Assembly (NCBI GenBank): GCA_005768755.1
Contig: VAFL01000003.1
Coordinates: 62,001-126,000 of the forward strand
From: Paracoccus denitrificans
GTDB taxonomy: Bacteria; Pseudomonadota; Alphaproteobacteria; Rhodobacterales; Rhodobacteraceae
Length of the DNA stretch: 64,000 nt
Direction of reading: 5' to 3'
Positions 55,869-64,000 of this stretch are shown here, one piece after another. Below the pieces are notes generated by a model. It made no database searches. It was given only the letters and a program-made list of their open reading frames with translations, and had not been told where the DNA came from. The stretch's first letter is position 1. Each line of letters begins with the position of its first letter. The position numbers were made by a program, and so were the translations under genes.

Positions 55869-56528
55869 TCAGGCCGTCAGTGCGGCGACGGCCTCGGCAA
55901 CCGGGGTATTGCCATCCGTGACTTCAAGAATGCTGCGGCTGACTGCAGGTGTGGCGATCAGTTCAGCCAAAGTCGCTGCCACATTGTCGCGACTGATGTT
56001 GCCATAAGGGATGGCCGCACCAAGGCGGATATTGCCCGATCCGCTTTCATCGGTCAGTGTGCCGGGGCGCAGGATCACCCAGTTCAGCCCGCTGTCGACC
56101 AGATGCGCATCGGCCTTCCGCTTGACCTGCATATACAGTTCAAACCGCTCGTTCGGCGGGTTGGCACCGCGCCCGGCATCCATGAAGGCTGACACAAGCA
56201 GGAACCGCTTCACACCGGCATTCGATGCGGCTGCGACAGCTTTTTCAAGGCCGTCGCCATCGACGGCACGGGTCATTTCCGGCCCGCCCTTGCCGCCTGC
56301 GCCGGCGCTGAACACCACCGTGTCATGACCTGCCATCAGTGTTGAAAGTGCTGCGGCGTCCCCGCCGAGCAAGTCGCCTTCGATCGGATTGACGCCGGAT
56401 TTCCGCAACGCTTCGATCTGTTCAGGCTTACGCGCCATGGCGCCCACGCCCATATTGCGTGAAATAAGTCGCGTGCCCAGCCTGCGACCGATTCCGCCTG
56501 CACCCCCGATGATGAATACGCCCGTCAT
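55869..56528 (-). CDS. NAD(P)-binding SDR-like (NmrA/atypical) oxidoreductase
   Basis: A 219-residue Rossmann-fold protein with GGAGGIGRRL at the N-terminus, GDLLGGDAAAL, VFSAGAGGKGG and RPGTLTDESGSG, the pattern of NAD(P)H-binding SDR-a5-type proteins. The classical YxxxK catalytic pair is not clear, so a dehydrogenase or regulatory role cannot be decided. Between hbd and etfA on the same strand but with its own terminator upstream. Confidence 0.85.
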   Translation of the reverse strand: MTGVFIIGGAGGIGRRLGTRLISRNMGVGAMARKPEQIEALRKSGVNPIEGDLLGGDAAALSTLMAGHDTVVFSAGAGGKGGPEMTRAVDGDGLEKAVAAASNAGVKRFLLVSAFMDAGRGANPPNERFELYMQVKRKADAHLVDSGLNWVILRPGTLTDESGSGNIRLGAAIPYGNISRDNVAATLAELIATPAVSRSILEVTDGNTPVAEAVAALTA

Positions 56529-56571
56529 GCCGATCCTCCTTTCCTCACAACAGCATAGCGCAAAACCAATA

Positions 56572-56605
56572 AAAAAGGGCCCCGGAAAGTTGCGGGGCCC
56601 TTTTT
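56572..56605. terminator. Intrinsic terminator behind etfA
   Basis: Stem AAAAAGGGCCCC / GGGGCCCTTTTT with a 10-base loop and a minus-strand T-run. It lies 24 bp beyond the etfA stop. Confidence 0.9.
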
Positions 56606-56628
56606 CAATCTCGTCGTGATCAGGGAAT

Positions 56629-57555
56629 TTACAGCTTTTCCGTCAGTTCCGGCACGATCTGGAACAAGTCGCCCACCAGGCCATAGTCCGCGACCTGGAA
56701 GATCGGGGCTTCCTCGTCCTTGTTGATCGCCACGATGACCTTGGAATCCTTCATCCCAGCAAGGTGCTGGATCGCGCCCGAGATGCCGACCGCGATATAA
56801 AGTTCCGGCGCCACGATCTTGCCGGTCTGCCCGACCTGCCAGTCATTCGGCGCAAAGCCCGAATCCACCGCCGCGCGCGATGCGCCCACCGCCGCGCCCA
56901 GCTTGTCGGCCAGCTTTTCGATGATGGCGAAGTTTTCTTCCGAACCCACGCCGCGACCACCAGACACCACGCGACCGGCCGAGGTCAGTTCGGGGCGATC
57001 GCTTTCGGCGACTTCATCGCTGACCCATGTCGACAGGCCCGGATCCTCGGCATTGGCCTGATCCTCGACCGCGGCGCTGCCACCTTCGCCCGCCGCATCG
57101 AAGCTGGCCGTGCGGATGGTCATCACCTTCTTCGCATCCTTGGATTTCACCGTCTGGATCGCGTTGCCGGCATAGACCGGGCGTTCAAACGTATCGGCAT
57201 CGATCACGGCCGAGACATCCGGGATCACCATCACATCCAGCAAAGCCGCCACGCGCGGCATGATGTTCTTGGCATCGGTCGTCGCGGGCGCCACGATATG
57301 ATCGTAATCACCTGCAAGACTGACCAGCAGCGCCGACGTGGGCTCGGCCAGACGGTGCCCGTAAAGATCGTCCTCGGCGACCAGCACTTTCGCCACGCCG
57401 TCGATCTTCGCGGCATCCTCGGCAGCGGCCTTGGCGCTTGAGCCGGCGGCCAGCACCGTTACATCGCCCAGAGCCTTGACCGCGTTCACCGCCTTGGCGG
57501 TCGCCTCCGTGTTCAGTTCACCGTTGGTGACTTCGGCAAGCAGCAGAACAGCCAT
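56629..57555 (-). CDS. etfA: Electron transfer flavoprotein subunit alpha
   Basis: A 308-residue protein with the FAD-binding C-terminal half: [54 protein letters not shown] and the final [19 protein letters not shown]. With EtfB it passes electrons from acyl-CoA dehydrogenases to the quinone pool. The ATG at 57553-57555 overlaps the etfB stop by one base. Confidence 0.96.
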   Translation of the reverse strand: MAVLLLAEVTNGELNTEATAKAVNAVKALGDVTVLAAGSSAKAAAEDAAKIDGVAKVLVAEDDLYGHRLAEPTSALLVSLAGDYDHIVAPATTDAKNIMPRVAALLDVMVIPDVSAVIDADTFERPVYAGNAIQTVKSKDAKKVMTIRTASFDAAGEGGSAAVEDQANAEDPGLSTWVSDEVAESDRPELTSAGRVVSGGRGVGSEENFAIIEKLADKLGAAVGASRAAVDSGFAPNDWQVGQTGKIVAPELYIAVGISGAIQHLAGMKDSKVIVAINKDEEAPIFQVADYGLVGDLFQIVPELTEKL

Positions 57556-58313
57556 CACACAACCCCCGCTTCTTTAAGTTTCTGGACCAGTTCATCGACA
57601 GTTTCGACCTTGATCCCGGCCTTGCGGCCTTCCGGTTCCTTGACCGAGACGATTTCCAGCCGGGGCGAGACATCGACGCCGTAATCGGCGGCGGTCTTTT
57701 CATCCAGCGGCTTCTTCTTCGCCTTCATGATGTTCGGCAGGCTGGCATAGCGCGGCTCATTCAGGCGCAGGTCAGCCGTGACAATGGCCGGCAGCTTGAC
57801 CTCGATCGTCTGCAAGCCGCCATCGACTTCGCGCGTGACCTTGGCGGCCTCGCCTTCGATTTCCACCTTGCTGGCAAACGTGGCCTGACCCCAGCCCAGA
57901 AGTGCGGCCAGCATCTGGCCCGTCGCGTTCATGTCATTGTCGATGGCCTGCTTGCCCGCGATGACAAGTTTCGGCTGTTCCTCGTCGATCACGGCCTTCA
58001 GGATCTTCGCGACCGCCAGAGGCTCGATATCGGTATGCACATCGTCAGCCGCGACGACCAGAATGGCGCGATCCGCGCCCATCGCCAGCGCCGTGCGCAG
58101 CGTCTCCTGCGCCTGTTTAACGCCAATGGACACCACGACGACCTCCTCGGCCGCGCCTTTTTCCTTCAGCCGGATCGCCTCCTCGACAGCGATCTCGTCA
58201 AAGGGGTTCATCGACATCTTCACATTGGCCAGATCAACGCCAGAGCCATCGGATTTGACCTTGGCCTTCACGTTATAATCAATCACCCGTTTTACCGGCA
58301 CGAGAACCTTCAT
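57555..58313 (-). CDS. etfB: Electron transfer flavoprotein subunit beta
   Basis: A 252-residue subunit with the AMP-binding features [48 protein letters not shown] and [26 protein letters not shown]. It forms the ETF heterodimer with EtfA. First gene of the etfBA operon; the upstream 106 bp should hold its promoter. Confidence 0.96.
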   Translation of the reverse strand: MKVLVPVKRVIDYNVKAKVKSDGSGVDLANVKMSMNPFDEIAVEEAIRLKEKGAAEEVVVVSIGVKQAQETLRTALAMGADRAILVVAADDVHTDIEPLAVAKILKAVIDEEQPKLVIAGKQAIDNDMNATGQMLAALLGWGQATFASKVEIEGEAAKVTREVDGGLQTIEVKLPAIVTADLRLNEPRYASLPNIMKAKKKPLDEKTAADYGVDVSPRLEIVSVKEPEGRKAGIKVETVDELVQKLKEAGVV

Positions 58314-58419
58314 CGGTGCTCTCTCCCTTCTGTTGTCTAACGCAATTCGCTTGAATAGATAGCTGTCACACTTGCGGGGGAACAGGAAGAAATCCTGTTA
58401 CGTAGCGTTGACGAACGCG

Positions 58420-59001
58420 TCATGTTGCGCCCCCACGACTGGCGCCCGGCTGCCAAAGGATGTCGCCGCCCCGGCCAAGATTTGCAACCCTTGCCGCGAC
58501 GAAAAGCCAATCCGACAGTCGGTTGAGATAGCGGAGTGCGGTCGGGTTGATGTCGCCCGACGCCGCCAGCGCGACTGCATGACGTTCGGCGCGTCGCGCG
58601 ATGGTGCGGGCAACGTGCAGATGCGCGGACAGGGCGCAGCCGCCGGGCAGAATGAAGCTGCGCAAAGGCTCCAGCCGGGTATTCATGGCATCGATTTCTG
58701 TCTCCAGTCGCGTCACCTGCGCATCGACGATACGCAGCACCGGAACTGTCGCTTCCGCATCCGCAATCCAGCCGGGGCGCGAAAGGTCTGCGCCAAGATC
58801 GAAAAGTTCGTTCTGAATCATGGCGATGGCGGATTCCATGTCGCCACCGTCAAGGCGGCAAACCCCAAGTGCTGCATTCAGTTCGTCGACCGTCCCATAG
58901 GTTTCAACGCGCAGATCGGTCTTTGGCACACGGCTGCCATCCGACAGCGCTGTTTCGCCCCCATCGCCGGTGCGTGTATAGATGCGGTTCAAAACCACCA
59001 T
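58420..59001 (-). CDS. Cob(I)alamin adenosyltransferase (PduO type)
   Basis: The ATG at 58999-59001 gives 193 residues with the PduO/MMAB motifs RIYTRTGDGGETAL, YGTVDELNAALG, FILPGGCALSAHLHVARTIARRAER and YLNRLSDWLFVAAR. It adenosylates corrinoids to make coenzyme B12. It links functionally to the cobST genes at 42-45 kb. Its start overlaps the stop of the HIG1-like gene by TGATG; the longer frame upstream is spurious. Confidence 0.94.
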   Translation of the reverse strand: MVVLNRIYTRTGDGGETALSDGSRVPKTDLRVETYGTVDELNAALGVCRLDGGDMESAIAMIQNELFDLGADLSRPGWIADAEATVPVLRIVDAQVTRLETEIDAMNTRLEPLRSFILPGGCALSAHLHVARTIARRAERHAVALAASGDINPTALRYLNRLSDWLFVAARVANLGRGGDILWQPGASRGGAT

Positions 59002-59198
59002 CAGCCGCGCACCGCCACGAACAGCAGGATCAGCGCGATTGCGATGGCTTGCGCAATAATCCGCCACCGCATCATCCTGTTGCCATGCTTGGCGTTGAAC
59101 TTGCCGCCGATTCCAAAGCCGCCGATCCCGGTCATCAGCACGACCAGCACCACGAAAAGCGCGATCAGGATCACGATATAAAGCGGGTCTTGCGACAT
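59001..59198 (-). CDS. Twin-transmembrane-helix small protein (HIG1 domain-like)
   Basis: A 65-residue protein with two transmembrane helices (IVILIALFVVLVVLMTGIGGF and IIAQAIAIALILLFVAV) joined by a basic loop containing KFNAKHGNRMMRWR, the HIG1-type signature. Such proteins are associated with respiratory complexes. The ATG at 59196-59198 is taken; an upstream in-frame start would add 29 unrelated residues. Upstream partner of the adenosyltransferase. Confidence 0.85.
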   Translation of the reverse strand: MSQDPLYIVILIALFVVLVVLMTGIGGFGIGGKFNAKHGNRMMRWRIIAQAIAIALILLFVAVRG

Positions 59199-59413
59199 CT
59201 GCGGCCTCTTTCTGGACGGGCAAAGGTTAGCGGGGCCCTGCAGTCGGGTCCAGTTCAGAACGCTGCGACAATGCGCCCCGTTCACGGCAAACCGGCGCCG
59301 GTCAGTCCATCGGGCACCGAATCACCTGTAGCGCGGCGTGGATAATCGCGCTATGCTGCGGGTCAGACCCGGAAAACCGGGCAACGGGCAGAGGCAGTGA
59401 CGGCGGTATTTCC

Positions 59414-60577
59414 ATGACCGAGATGGTTTTCGGCGCGATACCCGTGCGGGTGGGCGATCCTATTCTTCCCCGATGGTGGCGGACGGTGGACCGATGGTCG
59501 CTGTTCGCGGTCTTGTGCCTGTTCGCAATCGGACTGCTTCTTGGGCTGGCCGCGTCGGTCCCGCTGGCCGAAAAGAACAATCTGCCGCCGTTCTACTATG
59601 TGACCCGGCAGGCGATCTTTGGCGGCATGGGCCTTGCCACGATGTTCTTCATCTCGCTGCTCAACCCGCATCAGATCAGGCGGATCGGCGTTCTGGGTTT
59701 CTTCATCTCGGTCCTGGTGGTAGCGGCGCTTCCGATCATCGGCACGGATTTCGGCAAGGGGGCGACCCGCTGGCTAAGCCTGGGTTTCGCGTCCGTCCAG
59801 CCGTCAGAGTTCCTGAAGCCCTGCTTTGTCGCCGCCGTCGCATGGTGCATGGCCGCCAGCCAGGAAGTCGGCGGCCCGCCCGGCAAGTCGATCAGCTTCG
59901 GCATTACCGCGGCTGTCGTGATGATGCTGGTCAGCCAGCCGGATTTCGGTCAGGCGTCGTTGGTTCTGTTTTCCTGGTGCGTGATGTTCTTTGTCGCCGG
60001 TGCGCCCTTGTGGCTTCTGGGTGGCGTTGCCGGACTGACCGTGCTGGGCGGCATCTTCGCCTATGGCTCGTCCGAGCATTTCGCCCGCCGCATCGACGGT
60101 TTCCTGACCGCTGAAATCGACCCGCGCACGCAGATCGGCTATGCCACCAACGCCATTCAGGAAGGCGGCTTCTTCGGCGTCGGCGTGGGCGAGGGCACCG
60201 TCAAATGGTCGCTGCCCGATGCGCATACCGATTTCATCATCGCCGTCGCGGCCGAGGAATACGGCCTTGTCATGGTGCTGGTCATTATCGCGCTTTACGC
60301 CACCATTGTCTTCCGCTCGCTGATGCGGCTGTTGCGCGAACGCGATCCCTTTGCGCGCATCGCAGGCACTGGTCTTGCCTGTGCATTTGGCGTGCAGGCC
60401 CTGATCAACATGGGCGTGGCTGTGCGCCTGCTTCCCGCGAAAGGCATGACGCTGCCCTTCGTCAGCTATGGCGGCTCGTCCGTGATTGCATCCGGTATCG
60501 CCATGGGGATGTTGCTGGCGCTGACGCGCCACCGCCCCCAGGGAGAGATTTCGGACGTGATCGGGCGGGGGCGTTGA
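59414..60577 (+). CDS. ftsW: Lipid II polymerase / division protein FtsW
   Basis: A 387-residue SEDS protein with about ten helices, [21 protein letters not shown] (SEDS signature), [33 protein letters not shown] and [21 protein letters not shown]. It polymerises septal peptidoglycan with FtsI. It starts the dcw cluster segment here and its stop overlaps murG (TGATG). Confidence 0.95.
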   Translation: MTEMVFGAIPVRVGDPILPRWWRTVDRWSLFAVLCLFAIGLLLGLAASVPLAEKNNLPPFYYVTRQAIFGGMGLATMFFISLLNPHQIRRIGVLGFFISVLVVAALPIIGTDFGKGATRWLSLGFASVQPSEFLKPCFVAAVAWCMAASQEVGGPPGKSISFGITAAVVMMLVSQPDFGQASLVLFSWCVMFFVAGAPLWLLGGVAGLTVLGGIFAYGSSEHFARRIDGFLTAEIDPRTQIGYATNAIQEGGFFGVGVGEGTVKWSLPDAHTDFIIAVAAEEYGLVMVLVIIALYATIVFRSLMRLLRERDPFARIAGTGLACAFGVQALINMGVAVRLLPAKGMTLPFVSYGGSSVIASGIAMGMLLALTRHRPQGEISDVIGRGR

Positions 60578-61659
60578 TGCCCAAATATGCGCTGATTGCC
60601 GCTGGCGGAACCGGCGGGCACATGTTTCCCGCACAGGCTTTGGCCGAGGTTCTGCTGGCCAATGGCTGGAAGGTGAAGCTGTCGACCGATGATCGCGGCG
60701 CGCGTTATGCCGGGAACTTCCCGCCCGAGGTCGCGCGCGAGGTCGTGGCTTCGGCCACCACCTCACGCGGCGGACTGATGGGCAAGCTGACCGCGCCGTT
60801 CAAGATCGCCTCGGGCGTCATGGCCGCGCGTGGGGCCTTTGCGAAGGACCGCCCCGATATTGTCGTGGGCTTTGGCGGTTATCCGACCATCCCGGCCATG
60901 TCGGCGGCGCTGACCAGGGGCATCCCGCGCATGATCCACGAACAGAACGGCATCATGGGCCGCGTCAATGGCGCCTTCGCCAGACGCGTGCAGAAGATCG
61001 CCTGCGGCACCTGGCCGACCGAGCTGCCGGCAGGTGTCGAAGGCATTCATGTCGGTAATCCCGTGCGCGCCTCGGTCAGGGAAAAGGCCGCGTCGCCTTA
61101 TACGCCCCCCGGTGACGGGCCGCTGAATGTCGTCGTTATCGGCGGCTCGCAGGGCGCGCGCATCCTGTCCGATGTCGTTCCCGCCGCCATGGCCAGCCTG
61201 CCGGCTGACATCCGTGCCCGCCTGAACGTGGCCCACCAGGCCCGGGCCGAGGATGACGACCGCGTCAGGACCGCTTATGCCGATGCCGGTATCACCGCCG
61301 ATATCCGCCCCTTCCTCGACAATGTGCCAGCGCTTTTTGCCGACGCTCAACTGGTCATCGCCCGCTCCGGCGCCTCGACCATCGCCGATCTGACGGTGAT
61401 CGGGCGGCCGTCGATTCTGGTGCCCCTGGCAATTGCGACCGGCGATCACCAGACCGCCAATGCGCGGCCTCTTGCCGACGCAGGTGCTGCGCTGATGCTG
61501 CCCGAAAGTATACTTGACGCGGAAACCCTGGCGCGCGACATGCTCGCCATTCTGACTGACCCTGACCGCGCGACGGGTATGGCCGCCGCCGCATTGGCGC
61601 TTGGCCGCCCCGACGCCGCCGAACGCCTTTACGAAATCGTCACGGAGACTGCTGCATGA
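60577..61659 (+). CDS. murG: UDP-N-acetylglucosamine--lipid I transferase MurG
   Basis: A 360-residue GT28 enzyme with the N-terminal [36 protein letters not shown] and [38 protein letters not shown] acceptor and donor motifs. It makes lipid II on the cytoplasmic face of the membrane. The ATG at 60577 is fixed by overlap with ftsW; the upstream frame extension is spurious. Overlaps murC by 4 bases. Confidence 0.95.
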   Translation: MPKYALIAAGGTGGHMFPAQALAEVLLANGWKVKLSTDDRGARYAGNFPPEVAREVVASATTSRGGLMGKLTAPFKIASGVMAARGAFAKDRPDIVVGFGGYPTIPAMSAALTRGIPRMIHEQNGIMGRVNGAFARRVQKIACGTWPTELPAGVEGIHVGNPVRASVREKAASPYTPPGDGPLNVVVIGGSQGARILSDVVPAAMASLPADIRARLNVAHQARAEDDDRVRTAYADAGITADIRPFLDNVPALFADAQLVIARSGASTIADLTVIGRPSILVPLAIATGDHQTANARPLADAGAALMLPESILDAETLARDMLAILTDPDRATGMAAAALALGRPDAAERLYEIVTETAA

Positions 61660-63086
61660 ACGCCGCCACCAAACTGCCCGGAGAACTTGGCCCCATCCAT
61701 TTCATCGGCATTGGCGGTATCGGCATGTCGGGCATCGCCGAGGTGCTGATGACGCTTGGCTATGACGTGCAGGGCTCGGATGCGAAGAAATCCAAGATCA
61801 CGGACCGGCTGGAAGGGTTGGGCGCGCGCATCTACGAAGGCCAGCGGGCGGAAAATATCGGCGATGCTGGCGTCGTGGTGATCTCGACCGCGATCAAGAA
61901 GGGCAATCCCGAACTGGAAGAGGCCCGCCGGAAGGGCCTGCCGGTCGTTCGCCGCGCCGAGATGCTGGCCGAACTGATGCGCATGCGGTCAAACGTGGCG
62001 ATCGGCGGCACGCACGGAAAGACCACGACGACGACCATGGTGGCGACGCTGCTGGATGCGGGCGGCTTCGATCCGACCGTCATCAATGGCGGCGTGATCC
62101 ACGCCTACGGATCCAACGCGCGGGCCGGTGCCGGCGAGTGGATGGTGGTCGAGGCCGACGAATCCGACGGCAGCTTCAACCGCCTGCCCGCGACCATTGC
62201 CATCGTCACAAATATCGACCCCGAGCATATGGAGCATTGGGGCGACTTCGACCGGCTGCGCGACGGGTTCTACAACTTTGTCTCTTCGGTGCCCTTCTAT
62301 GGTCTGGCCGTGTGCTGCACTGACCACCCAGAGGTGCAGGCGCTTGTCGGCCGGCTGACCGACCGCCGCGTTGTGACCTTCGGTTTCAATGCACAGGCGG
62401 ATGTGCGCGCGATGAATCTGCGCTATGAAGACGGCATCGCGCATTTCGATGTGGCGCTTCAAGGCGAGGCGGACCTGTCCGAGGACGGCGAAGTGCCGGT
62501 GATAGAGGGTTGCACCCTGCCCATGCCCGGCGATCATAACGTGTCGAACGCGCTGGCGGCCGTTGCTGTTGCCCGCCACCTGGGCATGAAGCGCACCGAA
62601 ATCCGCGAGGCGCTGGCGAAATTCGGCGGCGTCGGCCGCCGCTTCACCCGCGTGGGCGAAGTGAACGGCGTCACCATCATCGACGATTACGGCCACCATC
62701 CGGTCGAAATTGCCGCCGTCCTGAAAGCTGCGCGTCAGGCGACCAAGGGGCGTGTCATCGCCGTCCACCAGCCGCACCGCTATTCGCGTCTTTCGAATCT
62801 GTTCGAGGATTTCTGCACCTGCTTCAACGAGGCCGATGTCGTCGCCATCGCCGAGGTTTACGCAGCGGGCGAAGACCCGATCCCGGGCGCCAGCCGCGAC
62901 GATCTGGTCGCCGGCCTGATCGCCCACGGCCACCGCCACGCCCGCGCCATCATCGATGAGGCCGATCTGGCGCGCCTTGTCCGCGAACAGGCCCGGCCGG
63001 GGGATATGGTGGTCTGTCTTGGTGCGGGCACGATTTCCACCTGGGCCAACGCCCTGCCTGAACGGCTGACCGAAAAGGCGGCATAA
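61656..63086 (+). CDS. murC: UDP-N-acetylmuramate--L-alanine ligase
   Basis: A 476-residue Mur ligase: N-terminal [16 protein letters not shown], the ATP loop [31 protein letters not shown] and QPHRYSRL. It adds L-alanine to UDP-MurNAc. Overlaps murG by ATGA. Unlike the tight spacing before it, a 301-bp gap separates it from murB. Confidence 0.96.
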   Translation: MNAATKLPGELGPIHFIGIGGIGMSGIAEVLMTLGYDVQGSDAKKSKITDRLEGLGARIYEGQRAENIGDAGVVVISTAIKKGNPELEEARRKGLPVVRRAEMLAELMRMRSNVAIGGTHGKTTTTTMVATLLDAGGFDPTVINGGVIHAYGSNARAGAGEWMVVEADESDGSFNRLPATIAIVTNIDPEHMEHWGDFDRLRDGFYNFVSSVPFYGLAVCCTDHPEVQALVGRLTDRRVVTFGFNAQADVRAMNLRYEDGIAHFDVALQGEADLSEDGEVPVIEGCTLPMPGDHNVSNALAAVAVARHLGMKRTEIREALAKFGGVGRRFTRVGEVNGVTIIDDYGHHPVEIAAVLKAARQATKGRVIAVHQPHRYSRLSNLFEDFCTCFNEADVVAIAEVYAAGEDPIPGASRDDLVAGLIAHGHRHARAIIDEADLARLVREQARPGDMVVCLGAGTISTWANALPERLTEKAA

Positions 63087-63387
63087 GGCACCGATCGGTG
63101 GTCATCGGCAAGGCCGCCGCCAGGCCCGGTCGTGGGCGGGGCCTGCGTGGCAATCCCCGCGCCGATCTGGTGTCGCGGCTGGGCCTTGACGCTGTGCGAC
63201 GCCGCGAAAAAGGTATGTACGTGATATGCACGTGCTATGTACGGGATATTGCCGCGTTATTCACCCTCGAATCCCAGCAATCGCTGCCTCAAACCGCCGT
63301 CGGTCGCCGTCTGTTGCGCCGTGTTGCGAACGCTGCCGTTGCGCGCCGTGTTGACGCCCCGCGCCAGGCTGTCTACCAGCTTGGGGC
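63087..63387. other. 301-bp gap between murC and murB without a recognisable gene
   Basis: No frame here has convincing coding character; the longest (from 63098) has an Arg-rich, repeat-containing sequence without family features. In relatives I recall a small membrane-protein gene (DUF2484) at this place, which is not seen. The gap holds the second 11-bp repeat array. Confidence 0.6.
63213..63249 (-). repeat. About three 11-bp tandem repeats (site B)
   Basis: On the minus strand the 11-mers read GTACATAGCAC, GTGCATATCAC and GTACATACCTT, preceded by a partial unit ending ATATCCC. They fit the same GTRCATAYCNC consensus as site A at 9337-9380, in inverted orientation in the window. The array lies 127 bp behind murC and 138 bp before murB. 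Confidence 0.75.
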
Positions 63388-64000
63388 ATGAGCATCGAAC
63401 TCCCCTCGCCGCGCGGCGCCCTGACCCCTGACCGCCCGCTTGACGGGCTGACCTGGCTGCGGGTCGGCGGCCCGGCTGACTGGCTGTTCCAGCCCGCAGA
63501 TGCCGATGATCTGGCGGGCTTCCTGCGTGATCTGGACCCGTCGATCCCGGTCTTTCCCATGGGCGTCGGATCGAACCTGATCGTGCGCGACGGCGGTATT
63601 CGCGGCGTTGTGATCCGTCTGGGGCGCGGGTTCAATGCTATTGAATTTGCTGATGAAATCGTGACCGCCGGGGCGGCGGCGCTGGATGCGCATGTGGCCC
63701 GCAAGGCCGCCGATCAGGGGCTGGACCTGACCTTTCTGCGCACCATTCCCGGCAGTATCGGTGGGGCCGTGCGGATGAATGCCGGCTGCTATGGCAGCTA
63801 TACCGCCGACCATCTGATCGACGCGCAGGCGGTGACGCGCGACGGGCAGGTGCTGACGCTGACGCCCGCCGATTTGCGCTTTGCCTATCGTCACAGCGAA
63901 CTGGCGAAGGGCACCGTCCTGACGCAGGCACGCTTCCGCGCCGAACGCGGCGATCCCCAGCAATTGCACAACAAAATGGACGCGCAGCTGGCCAAACGCG
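63388..64000 (+). CDS. murB: UDP-N-acetylenolpyruvoylglucosamine reductase, 3' end cut by window edge
   Basis: The ATG at 63388 opens a frame to the window end (204 codons of about 300). FAD-binding MurB motifs are present: [52 protein letters not shown] and FAYRHSEL. It reduces enolpyruvyl-UDP-GlcNAc to UDP-MurNAc. The usual operon coupling to murC is broken by the 301-bp gap, so it may have its own promoter. Confidence 0.94.
   Translation, partial: MSIELPSPRGALTPDRPLDGLTWLRVGGPADWLFQPADADDLAGFLRDLDPSIPVFPMGVGSNLIVRDGGIRGVVIRLGRGFNAIEFADEIVTAGAAALDAHVARKAADQGLDLTFLRTIPGSIGGAVRMNAGCYGSYTADHLIDAQAVTRDGQVLTLTPADLRFAYRHSELAKGTVLTQARFRAERGDPQQLHNKMDAQLAKR

Noticed and set aside
63098..63391. A 97-codon frame in the murC-murB gap
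   Set aside because: It is Arg-rich, its middle part is simply the translated 11-bp repeats, and it has no clear ribosome binding site.

Overview
The window is GC-rich chromosomal DNA from an alphaproteobacterium, most likely Rhodobacterales (Rhodobacteraceae/Paracoccaceae). Pointers are the short C-terminal-only HPr kinase followed by rapZ, a mannose-type EIIA and HPr; the cobST aerobic cobaltochelatase genes; DUF1045, DUF2852 and DUF808 proteins; the holB-tmk-dac order; and the elongator tRNA-Met. The genus cannot be fixed from sequence alone. There is no rRNA, CRISPR array, prophage or intact insertion sequence. Genes are tightly packed, with many 4-base (ATGA) or 1-base (TGATG) overlaps.

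Layout. 1-5.2 kb: a minus-strand run of housekeeping genes (AEC transporter, MBL hydrolase, tatD, holB, tmk, D-Ala-D-Ala carboxypeptidase). 5.2-10.9 kb: SRPBCC protein, thymidine kinase, Bcr/CflA exporter, DEAD-box helicase, D-aminoacyl-tRNA deacylase and a Tat-type intradiol dioxygenase homologue. 10.9-13.8 kb: a coupled operon of metallopeptidase, PfkB kinase, an unknown protein and an AlaE-like exporter. 13.8-21 kb: gltX with a leucine-rich-repeat remnant behind it, a YiiX-like protein lacking catalytic residues, tRNA-Met, a sulfate ABC transporter (sbp-cysTWA) and a glycosyltransferase-like protein. 21-33.5 kb: a phytase-esterase-like periplasmic protein and a complete rhamnose regulon layout (rhaDI divergent from rhaRSTPQ-M-K). 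In that regulon one deletion has fused the start of rhaM out of frame to the second half of rhaK. 33.5-42 kb: CPA2 antiporter, phnM and a divergent DUF1045 gene, a possible small RNA, csbD, hydroxyacid dehydrogenase, csaA, proC, a YbjN protein and DUF808. 42-46.5 kb: cobS and cobT with an AT-richer unknown membrane-protein gene inserted between them, then a DUF1444-like gene. 46.5-54.9 kb: pepP, an AtoE-type fatty-acid transporter, pckA, the hprK-rapZ-EIIA-HPr phosphorelay, a TetR regulator and a DUF2852 gene with a perfect palindrome in its leader. 54.9-59.2 kb: hbd, an SDR-like protein, etfBA, a PduO-type adenosyltransferase and a HIG1-like small membrane protein. 59.4-64 kb: division and cell-wall genes ftsW, murG, murC and the start of murB.

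The observations most worth following are (i) the rhaM-rhaK deletion fusion, which should abolish rhamnulose phosphorylation by this locus; (ii) an unexplained 11-bp, helically phased repeat found at two intergenic sites about 54 kb apart; (iii) the foreign-looking gene inside cobST; (iv) the palindrome upstream of the DUF2852 gene; and (v) paired inverted operators between rhaD and rhaR. I did not find a clearly new multi-gene system; the 11-bp repeat family is the closest thing to an undescribed element.
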